Of a stretch of 64,000 nucleotides of DNA, positions 36,001 through 48,000 are shown piece after piece. The position numbers and the translations under genes were made by a program. Within the stretch, counting starts at the first letter, position 1. Every line of letters starts with the position of its first letter. This stretch comes from Cordylochernes scorpioides (Eukaryota > Arthropoda > Arachnida > Pseudoscorpiones > Chernetidae), in assembly GCA_030710605.1 (NCBI GenBank), contig CP092874.1, forward strand, positions 71,824,555 through 71,888,554. Direction: 5' to 3'. The notes under the pieces are model-generated. The model saw nothing but the letters and a program-made list of their open reading frames with translations. It was not told where the DNA came from and did not search any database.

Positions 36001-39000
36001 GACATCTCCCAATGTGATGGTCTTGTCAGTATCTTCATCACCTGGACTCATGTCTCATTAACCTTTGAATACCCTGGTTAAAGGTAACTGTGATTGTTTT
36101 TTGGAAAGCCATCAATCTGGTGTACAGCTAAGAACACACCTTAACTTCAAAAGACCATATTCCAATCATGATTGAGTCGGTTTAATCGAGATTCCAATAG
36201 AGTGATGTCTTCTTTAAGCGATCTCTCTAACCTGGCCTCTTAAAACACATCTATTTTCTGGTCCATCAGACTAAAGAAGTTTCTGATTTCTTGCATTTTC
36301 CAATATCTAATTTGGATAGCTCTAGCATTTTATTTTTAAATTTAAGAAAAAATTCAATCTTCAATGAATTAAAACAAACAGTATACCTGCTTCTGACACC
36401 AAATGTTATAACACTTTTCATCTATGGTTGTTTATGTATAAGGCTTCTAAATAAGAAGGGGGGGGGGGGTTCTATGTAGATACAGCTTAGAGCTACACAC
36501 TTTATTACCAGTAGCTGCTAATAGAATTTAGAATTCTCCTGGCTTGTTGTAAACAACTTAATGTTACATTGCCACAACTGTTTTCAAACATTGTAATCCT
36601 TTTTATACAATACTAGCGGATGTACCCGGCTTCGCTCGGGTTTTACCCGAGTAAAGGTTTGTCTAACGTATCTCTCGATAAAGTGAACATTTTTTCCCGG
36701 TCCCTTGAAAAATACTCGATAAGTTGAATAAAATCAATATTAATTGGTTTCCTCGGTAATTGGAAGTTAAAGGAATAGTATCTTACCTTGGAATTGTATC
36801 ATTATTCTTGTATGGATGTACCCGGCTTCGCCCGGGTTTTACCCGAGTAAAGGTTTGTCTAACGAATCTCTCGATAAAGTGAACATTTTTTCCCAGTCCC
36901 TTGAAAAATACTCGATAAGTTTAATAAAATCAATATTAATTGGTTCCCTCGGTAATTGGAAGTTAAAGGAATAGTATCTTGCCTTGTAATTGTATCATTA
37001 TTCTTGTCTCAAATAAATTGCCGTGTCATCCTGAATTTTGTCTTTCCTAATTTTCTACATTACAAAATTATCGTTTTATCTAGTGAACATTTTTTCCCGG
37101 CTCCTTGAAAAATACTCGATAAGTTGAATAAAATCAATATTAATTGGTTCCCTCGGTAATTGGAAGTTAAAGGAATAGTATCTTGCCTTGGAATTGTATC
37201 ATTATTCTTGTCTCAAATAAATTGCCGTGTCATCCTGAATTTTGTCTTTCCTAATTTTCTACATTACAAAATCATCGTATCATCATGATAATATTTAGAG
37301 CAGATTGTTGAATATTAACAGATAAATTAGAATATTTATCTTGATTATTTTTAGGCGAAAAGATTTTTCAAAAATTTTATTTGCTAGAAACCTTCCCAGT
37401 ACTATACTAAATAACTTCCCAAAGTTTCATGGCGTTCCAATGAGTGGTTTGGTCAGGCATAAAGGACACACACACACATACATTCATTTTTATATATATA
37501 GATAATGCGGCCTATGATTGTAGAACGGCATTTGAAAATATCCGCATGTGGTTCTTTTGCATGTCCAGGATAGTCTAGTGGACATGGCATCTGCCCGGGA
37601 ACATTGTGGGTTCGATTCCCATCCCTGGACACTTTTATTTTTCCGTTTATCATTACTCTTCACAATTCATCCTTTCATACTTCATCCCTAAGGTTAGAAA
37701 TAATCGTTATTTCTCCTTAAAATAAATTTTGATTTTTTTTTGTTCAAAAGAAAGACATGCGGATATTTTCAAATGTCGTAATCCTTGTCTCTATATTTTG
37801 CGAGCATAGTCAACTGTCATTAATCTCTAGATTGTAGACATTTTATGGTTCTGAGTTGCCTTCCTTTCTGTCTCACACAATTCCATTTGGAATGTATGCA
37901 CAGTATCGCGTTAGTGTTTATGATGGTAACAGGTGCATGATCTCATAGGCATCGGCCATTTTAGTGAAGACGTCCAACAAGTTTGGTTTGGGGTTTCCAC
38001 TACATGTGGAATTGTAGACTGATGAATAGATATCTAAAATCTTCTTCTTTCTTATCTCCACTCAATCATATTAGGGTATCTTGGAGCTAAGTCGGCCTGC
38101 CATTGAGTAATGCTCCCAGTCTTATTGACAAAGGCAGATACATTCTACTTCACCCAGTCATGATGGTTGTCAAACAGACACCATCAAGGGTCACAACTTG
38201 ATACCCTAATATGATTGAGTGGAGATAAGAAAAAAGAAGATATTAGGGTATCAACTGTATTGACTCATCCATTGATGAGCTCTACTCTTCCCCGGCAGAC
38301 ACCATCAAAAGTCTCAAGTTTTACAAGCTTGATACCCTAATATGATTGAGCGGAGATAATAAATAAGAAGAAGGGTATCAAGCTTGTAAATCTTGAAATT
38401 TTTGATGGTGTCTGCCGGGGAAGAGTAGAGCTTATCAATGGATTAGTCAATATGAGTCAATAATGTGTTTTGGGGTTGCAGATTGAGAATTACAGATATT
38501 TAAAATACATGAGTACCACAAATTGATGTGAAGAGCTTACAAACTTCTATCACATCCTGCTGTCTATGAATCTACCTATGAAGTGCCCTGGTGTGTGAAG
38601 GACCCAGCCTACAACGAGGGCAAGTTCAGTGACATCCGGGAACTGGTGATGGGGATGTTTGAGACCTACCATTATGAAACTGTAAGTTATCAGAATACCT
38701 TTATGTACCACTAGCCGAATGACCCGGGCAACGCCCGTGTTTTAATTTAGACACGTGGACCTGTTGGATCATTAACGCCCGTGTTTTACCCGATTGAATG
38801 TTTTTATTCAAATACTATTTGTTACAATTATAAATTGGCGCCTTAAATAAATGCATATATTAGTTAATAACTATAGCCTATGTGCTTTATCTGTCTATGT
38901 ACTGTTGGCTTCCGTAGGCGTCTCTTACTGGGAAAAAGAAAGAGAGGATTCCATTTAGTTATTAACTAATATATGCATTTATTTAAGGAGCGACCCGCTC

Positions 39001-42000
39001 CAACACAATAGTTACAAAAACCAAAAAGTGAGTGGGGGGGGGGGGGCAAAGTCAAAAACAAAGTGTCTCGCGCAGTGGCGGCGCCATCGTAGCGGACCAA
39101 TAGGAGAGCGCCATTCCAAAAAAAAAGCAAACGGTGACAGAGATGAAGAACGCACGCATGACGCTCGTAACTGTATATAGAATTATCTAAGAATGTAATT
39201 ATTCCTTAAGATCGTAATTGCCAAACTAGATATATTTATTTGTATTTATTTCATTTGTTGGTTGTAAATTCAAGCATGATTTTAATGTCCTTTCTTTTCT
39301 TCTTTAAACTCTACTCAAACCATGTAATTATCCAATTGTTTATGTAATATAGTATCTAAGTTTAATGTTGTTTCTTGATGCAAGTATCCCTTGTGGGGAT
39401 ATCGCGTCTTATTTGATAATAAATAAATAAATTTATAACTGCTCAAAACATAAAATATTGATGAGACAAAGGCGGGGATGTACTACTCAGATGGTTTATT
39501 TGGTGCAGTGCTGGGCTTGTGGTCCAGTCCAGGAAGGTCAAGATGTTCTGGGTCTCGCCGGGCCGGTTGTAGGAGGGGTTGGAGCTGTAGCTGTACATTT
39601 CTATTTGCCAGGTCGAAATCCAAATAGAATGAAGATTAATTTATATTTTTGGCACATTGTATTTATAACGGTAGTCATTGGTCAAATACAATTTATCCCC
39701 GTCATCTCTGTGGTGCCGTTTCTCTGATAAGTAATTAATTAAAAATAAATAAAAAATAAAAAAATTTGTACTGCTCCCGTGTACCATCGGTCGGCTAGTT
39801 GTTGACACACAACAATATGATGGGTCCCTGACTTTTTAGCTATGATCCCTGCAGATTGATCTTTTGCCAGCTTTACTTGTGAATCTTCCCCATTTCCAGT
39901 AATCTGGGAAGCTATGATTCAATATACAGTAAAACCCCACCAATACGAACCTATGGTAATACCCAATTTCTTCCATTGAAAATACCATTATTATAATGAA
40001 CTTTGCAATTTTTAAAATAATAAACTACCTCTATTTATTTATTTCAACAAACAAAAAACGATATCCCAGCTAATATCCGGTTAAAATCCTGGAATAATTG
40101 CGCCACAATTTAAGAGTCTATCTCAAGCCAACACAGCCAGCGAACAAACTAAACAAAGAAAGATCAAATTTCCATGCCAGGTGGGCAGAAATGAGTCAGC
40201 AATGTCAAATTTTAATTGGGAAACTAGCATAGGCTGCCACACTGAAAGGATTTCATTTTTATAGTATTTGACTGAAGTCACTTCCTCCACCCAACAGACT
40301 ACATCTTCGAAGTGAATATCATCGTCACCTCTCGCATCTAAAGGGTTAATAATAGGATAGGAGCATCTGTGACCTCAATAGGTGAATTAATAGAAAGGTT
40401 TTTTTTTTTGCTCCTTTTCCCTAGTACACGTGGTACAGGCCATGATAATCATGGTGGGTAGAAGTTGGCGACTGCTTTTACTGTAAGTGCACCACATATA
40501 TACACATGTGAAAAGCAGTTCGACTTTGTACTTCCAAATGTGCCAGAGCCTTGTTTGGTTACTTGCACTCGCTGGTGGGGTTGGACTTTTGCAAGAATCA
40601 GGGGCCATTGGAGCATTTTTTTTAAATCAGAAAAAGTGCAAATGTGGGAATCAAACCCTGGTCGTAGCGGTTGAATAACCAACGGTTTAGACCATCCTTC
40701 CACCGACCCCCTATTAATAGAAAGTAACTAGCATATGCTGGAGAGAAGTTCCACTATTACTTTATTCAAAATATTGATATCTAAATGGGTGGATTAAAAG
40801 TGGGAAAATACAACCTCTACCTATTTTCTTACCCAGGATTAGCACTTTCAGGTATTTTTGTCATTAGATCACTAACACTTCATTCAGAATTTTGAGTCCA
40901 TTTGCTCTTGTTTTCACTCAGTCTACTAGATCAACATTTTCTAGCTGAGATGTGAGAGACAGGCAATCTTCTATATAATTGCCTTGTAGCACAATGTTTA
41001 GAGAAGCCTTTATTTGAAAAATTCAGTTTTATTGGAATATCATAAAAACAAAATACAAGGTAATAAGACTAAATCCAAATAAATAAATAGTGTGTGACGT
41101 TTCGGTAACAGCGTTGTTACCATCTTCAGACAAAAGTACTGAATGAGAGAATTTTACCACAGCATGCTTTTAAAGTATCACACTTGATAACAGGAACTAT
41201 TTAAAAGCATGCTGTGGTAAAATTCTCTCATTCAGTACTTTTGTCTGAAGATGGTAACAACGCTGTTACCGAAACGTCACACACTATTTATTTATTTGGA
41301 TTTGGTCTTATTACCTTGTGTTTATAATCTACAATCCAAATTGTGCCTCATCAATAAAAACAAAATATTCAAATAAAATGTAAGTTAAAGGTAGAAGCTC
41401 AGTGAACACATCCCATGTTGCTCTGTGTGGATCCATAGGTCACATGGTCTCTCCGTAGTTATACCAACAGTAGGATCAATAAGGCCAAAGAACATATTAT
41501 AAGAAGACTCAGGCTGGAAATGACAGGTTGTGCATGGATTGAGTAACAATGGGACCACATGATGTTAGCTGCTTCAGGTTTCCACTTGAGAAATGCATTA
41601 TTCTAGTTCCAATGAAACTTCTTCTTCTTCTTTCTTATCTCCACTCAATCATATTAGGGTATCAAGTTGTGACCCTTGATGGTGTCTGTTTGATAACCAT
41701 CATGACAGGGTGAAGTAGAATGCGTCTGCCTTTGTCATTAAGACTGGGAGCACTACTCAGTGGCAGGCCGACTTAGCTCCAAAATAAATGGCCGCCTCTG
41801 ACATGAGGAACAGACGCCATGTACAGCCACTCCTAACATGGAGTACAAACACTGCTCATCCTGTATCCCTGGATTAGGAGCCCTTACAGGGTACTATCAG
41901 CCGGGCCAGCTGAGCCCAGGTTTTTTAGCGAGCTTGTTACTGCTCCCCCTCCTCCTTTTTCATCCGGGCTTGGGACCGGCAAAGGCGGAGTTCCAATGAA

Positions 42001-45000
42001 ACAAAATGTCTTAACTTACTCCCTAATCTCTACCTCATTTATTTTCCTACTCTATCATATTCTGAATATTCGAAACTATTATAGATGCGTATGATTCTTT
42101 TGAAAATAAAACAATTTCTACTGCCCTTACTGCAATGGAAAAATTAAAGGGAGGGCCTGGCTCATCAGTGGTGAACCCTCCCAGCGGTTTCGTCAGTTTA
42201 GTCATGGTTTAAATGTTTAATTATGGTAGATTTAAACTGGCAAAACCGCTGGGAGGGTTCACCACTGATGAGTTAGGCCCTCCCATTAATTTTTCCATTG
42301 CAGTAAGGGCAGTAGAAATTGTTTAATTTTCAAAAGAATCATACGTGTATATACAGTAAAACCCCTCTATAGTGAACCCCATTGGGACGGGACTTTTGGT
42401 TCACTATAGCCACGGTTCACTATAGCCACGGTTTGGGTATTTAATTTTTTTTTGATGATATAATTAAAGGGCATGCGCAAAAAAAAAAAAAAAAAAAGGC
42501 TACCTCTTAATATTGGCTGCTTTTTCCCCCCTAAATTAAACCTATTTCTATATATTAAAGCTGTATATTAAAATAAAAACAAAATCATGTGAAAATATTG
42601 CCTTTTTGATCAGTTCCTCTGATAATTTAATTAGTATAAATGCAACCTGCCCCCCATCTACTTATATAATTGCCTTATTCTGTCTGTATGTCTGAAGCTC
42701 ACGGATAGAACGCGCGCCCATTGGCTGCCGGCGAACACGTGTCCTCCCTGCCCCCCTCTAGACAACCCTGTTATCAGCAGTGTGTTACATCCACCTGTCT
42801 ATAGCGGCCATTCTAGACAACCCTGTTATCAGCAGTGTGTTACATCCACCTGTCTATACAGGTCACCCTGTCTATAGCGGCCACTCTAGACACCCCTGTT
42901 ATCAGCTGTGTGATACATCCACCTGTCTATACAGACCACCCTGTCTATAGTGACCACTCTAGACAACCCTGTTATCAGCTGCCTGTCTATACAGACCACC
43001 CTGTCTATAGCGGTCACTTTAAGCAACCCTGTTATCATCAGTGTGTTACATCCACCTGTCTATACAGGCCACCCTGTCTATAGCGGTCACTCTAGGCAAC
43101 CCTGTTATCATCAGTGTGATACATCCACCTGTCTATACAGACCACCCTGTATATAGCGGCCATTCTAGACAACCCTGTTATCAGCTGTGTGATACATACA
43201 CCTGTCTATAGCGGCCACTCTAGACAACCCTGTAATCATCAGTGTGTTACATTCACCTGTCTATACAGACCACCCTGTCTATAGCGGTCACTTTAGGCAA
43301 CCCTGTTATCAGCAGTGTGATACATACACCTGTCTATACAGACCACCCTGTCTATAGCGACCACTCTAGACAACCCTGTTATCAGCTGCCTGTCTATACA
43401 GACCACCCTGTCTATAGCGGTCACTTTAGGCAACCCTGTTATCATCAGTGTGTTACATCCACCTGTCTATACAGGCCACCCTGTCTATAGCGGTCACTCT
43501 AGGCAACCCTGTTATCATCAGTGTGTTACATTCACCTGTCTATACAGACCACCCTGTCTATAGCGGTCACTACAGGCAACCCTGTTATCAGCAGTGTGAT
43601 ACATCCACCTGTCTATACAGACCACCCTGTCTATAGCGGCCACTCTAGGCAACCCTATTATCAGCTGTGTGATACATCCACCTGTTTAAAAACACACAGT
43701 TTGGAACGGGACGTTTCACAAGAGTGACATCCATGGCGCCAATTTATAATTGTAACGAATAGTATTTGAATTAAAACGTTTTTAAAATATATTTGCACTC
43801 GGGTAAAACCCGGGCGTTGCCCGGGCCATTCGTCTAGTATGTCAAAAAAATCCAAGAAAAGTATACCTTATATATAAAAATTAAATAAAAACTTTATTAA
43901 TAATATTTTAAAAGGTATAACAATATATTTTAAATAAATATTATTATATTACAATATAGGATACAAAGGCTACCTTGAAGAAGTCTGTTATTTTTTTCTG
44001 CTTTAACATATTCCTCAAAAATTTGGTTTCATATCTAGCAAAGAAATCTTCATTTTTTAAAATTTCTTCTGCAGTGAAGTCACAAATTCTAGAATATGTC
44101 TTCAACCATTTTAAAGATGACAGCACTTGTGATGATGATGACATTTCCTCCTCCTCTTCTTCTTCTGGTAAATCAATATCAGGAACATTTGTAACCATTT
44201 TAATTATCTCCTCATCTGTCATTTCAGCGAAGACCTGTTCATTATCATCAACATGGACATATTGCTCAAAATTTGAGGTTGCTCGTGATATTTCTTCAAG
44301 GCTTAAAAAATTTGTAGAATCTTGTGGGGCTATTTCAGCTTGAAAGGTTCCAAACCCAGACAAGGAAAAGCAATTTACAATAGTTGATTTAGGGACAGAG
44401 TTCCATGACATATTCAACAATTCTATTGAATCAAGCAATGTAATATTGGTTTTTTCTATCATTTTCCATGTCTATAAGGCATCTTTGTATCAACTTCATC
44501 CTGTATTTTCTTTTAATATCAAGAATAATCCCCATATCCATGGGCTGTAGCTTGGCTGTGGCATTGGGGGGGAGAAATACTACCTGAATATTTTCCAATT
44601 TTTCAGGGATGTGGTGTGCTGGACAGTTGTCCAGGATGAGCAGCACCTTTCTATTTTCACTGCCAAAATATTCATCTAAATAGTGAAGATATTTTTTGAA
44701 AATTACAGCTGTCATCCAAGCTGTTTTATTTGCCTCATAATGGGTGGAGAGATTTTTTTCTTTTCTAAAACATCGTGGCTTGGCATATTTCCCTATAACC
44801 AGGAGAGGAAGCTTATCTGAGCCATCCATATTAGTCCCAGCCAAAAAGGTAATTCTTTCCTTGGACCTCTTTGTTCCAGAACAAGTGTCTCCCTTGAAGG
44901 TGAGTGTCTTGTCAGGCAAACATTTATAAAATAATCCTGATTCATCAATATTATAAATATTGGAGGGAGAATACTTGTCCAAAAAAGAAGGAATTTTCTC

Positions 45001-48000
45001 TTTCCAATCTTCCACCACCAATGGGTTCACTGCCCTTTCCTCTCCACAAATTTTTCTAAAAATAATATTTCTTCTGGCCTTAAATCTATCAAGCCAGCCA
45101 TTACTGGCTTCAAATTCATCATATTTCATACCCATGGCATAATAAATGGCCTTTTGTTGTAAAATGAGTCCATTTAGTGGGATGTTTTTTAGCCTAGCTT
45201 GTACTAACCACGTATACAAGGCTTCTTCTAAAAGTGGATAATGACACTGACGATAGCGGCAATAGTTGGGATTGATTCCTTTTTGTAACATTTTTTTTTT
45301 ATAGTCTTCTTTTTTGCCCCATATCGTAGAAATGCTACTTTTGCTCATTTTCAATTTCTTCCGAAGTTCCGCTTGCGATGTACCACTTTCAATAGCTTTT
45401 ATGATGGATAATTTCTTTTCAAGTGATATCTTGGTACGAGCGACTTTTTCTTTGGCACTTCCTTTATCTTTTGAAACTGGTTTTAAAAATTTATCCATGT
45501 TTAAGGAATTTTCCTAATGTAGAGTTAAGAAATTTAGTTTTCAATAAGGCATGAAAAATTTATAAAAGTGCGCAGTGTAAACATAGAACATGAATAAAAA
45601 CACCCAATGTCGCTAAATTCTTTGTTTTGAATTGCGATCTGTGAGCTAGAGCTCACACAAAATTTTAATTAGTTTCGAAAATTATAATTTTGGAATTTTA
45701 GAATTAAAATTAAAAGTTCGTTATAAGCATGGTATTTTTGATAGAATTTAATATTTTGGGACCAAAAGTGCGTTTGTTATAGCGATAGTTCGCTAGCTTG
45801 AAAAATGAAAAGTTCGTTATAACGATGGTAATTTTAATGGGATGGAATTGGGATTTTCGATGGGTTTGTTATAAGGGAAGGTTCGTTATATCCATGGTTC
45901 GTCTTAGCGGGGTTTTACTGTAATAGTTTTGAATATTTATAACAGATGTTGCGCTGATCTATGATATTCATAGGACATTGATTGACTGTGTGGTGCAGAG
46001 TCTACTGGATTGTACCATCAAGATACTCAGCCGGGACCTGTACAGCCATCTATACAACCTGCAGCAGCTGTCCCGCCGTGGTGTGGCCTGTCGTGTGCGG
46101 ATCTGTGCTCGATGCCAACAGCCTCTCCCCACAACTTCCTTCCAGCTCTTCAGGTTAGAACTCTCACTGTTTCACCACCTACATTATGTGGGAAGTATTT
46201 TATAAAGGCACTTCTGTTGTTGCTGTTTCTTATCGCCATGGGTAAAGTTTTCACAAATTCCATGAGTTCATGCTCCTCAAGCTGTTTTATGATAAGTAGC
46301 GGCCTCTCCCAAAGGTCCTGTTTAGTGCATCTAATGCAAGCCAAAATGTGTTCTGGAGCTGCAGGTGCCAAGCTACATTTTGGGCAAGTGGGGTAAATTT
46401 TGTTGGTATTATTTGTAGTTATTCTTTTAAAGGCACTTCTACCATTAAACCCTTCATCAACTCTGCAAGTTGTCACTTTGTTTCCCACAAGTTTATTCTG
46501 TTATGAAAATTCTAAACTATCTTCTTCTTTCTTATCTCCACTCAATTATATTAGGGTATCAAGTTGTGACCCTTGATGGTGTCTGTTTGACAAACATCAT
46601 CACTGGGTGAAATAGAATGCCTTTGTCATTAAGACTGGGAGTACTACTCAGTGGCAAGCCGACTTAGCTCCAAAAGAAATGGCCGCCTATGACATGAGAA
46701 ACAGACGCCATGTGCAACAGCTCCTAACATGGAGTACAAACGCTGCTCATCCTGTATCCCTGGATCAGGAGCCCTTACAGGGTACTATCAGCCAGGCCAG
46801 CTGAACCCAGGTTTTTTAGTGAGCTTGTTACTGCTCCCTCTCCTCCTTTTTCATCCGGGCTTGGGAGTGCCAAAGGCGGAGTTATAAGAATAAACCTAAA
46901 AGTGTGTAATAAACTACTCCCACACCACTAAAATTTTCCATTACATAATCAGAAGATCAAGCATCATATATATCCCTATAATCCAATAAAAAATAAGTTT
47001 AAATAATTTATAAATTATAAAATGCTATTTTGCATGTCTTTGGTCATCTGTCTCAAAATTAACACGCAATCTTTTTGCCTCTGATATTTCCGGCACAATT
47101 ACACTCTCATTTTCTCACCAAAATCTTTTATGGGACAATCTTGAAATTCTTTCTTTTCCTTTTTTTTTTTTTTGCCTGCCTCTATCTCAATTTGTGTTCT
47201 TCTTCACTTTTATATTTTTGTAATTTTATAGAGGTTTCAATTTACTTAATTCTAAATAATATTTTAACATAGAAATAATGGCCTGAGAAAACAGCAATTA
47301 ATATTATGATGCATTAGCGCACCATCTGTTATGAAAATTCTAAACTATTATAGATGCGTATGGTTCTTTTGAAAATTAAACAATTTCTACTGCCCTTACG
47401 GCAATGGAAAAATTAATGGGAGGGCTTGGCTCATCAGTGGTGAACCTTCCCATTAGTTTTTAACAGCGGTATGGTAGATTAAACTGGTGAAACCGCTGGT
47501 TGGGTTCACCACTGATGAACCAGCACCTCCCATTAATTTTTTCATCGCAGTAAAGGCAGTAGAAATTATTTATTTTTCAAAAGAATCATAGGCATCTATA
47601 ATAGTTTCAACTCTGCCTTTGCCGGTCCCAAGCCTGGATGAAAAAGGAGGAGGGGGAGCAGTAACAAGCTCGCTAAAAAACCTGGGCTCAGCTGGCTCGG
47701 CTGATAGTACCCTGTAAGGTCTCCTGATCCTGGGATACAGGATGAGCAGCGTTTGTACTCAATTTTAGGAGTGGCTGCACATGGCGTCTGTTCCTTATGT
47801 CAGAGGCGGCCATTTCTTTTGGAGCTAAGTCGCCCTGCCACTGAGTAGTGTTCCCAGTCTTGATGACAAAGGTAGATGCATTCTACTTCACTCAGTCATG
47901 ATGGTTGTCAAACAGACACCATCAAGGGTCACAACTTGATACCCTAATATGATTGAGTGGATATAAGAAAGAAGAAGATAGTTTCGAATTTCCAAAACAA

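Larger units (their letters stand above)
42354..45920 (-). mobile_element. Tigger (pogo superfamily) element with transposase, carrying a nested Helitron
   Basis: TIRs cagtaaaacccctctatagt and gcggggttttactg, flanked by TA. Subterminal gttcgttata repeats near the right end. Transposase at 43944-45498. A Helitron sits at 42657-43836. This is the probable source type for the shorter Tigger copies in the window. Confidence 0.92.

Noticed and set aside
42835-43727. Several frames with HPPVYTDHPVYS-like repeats
   Set aside because: Readings of the Helitron minisatellite.
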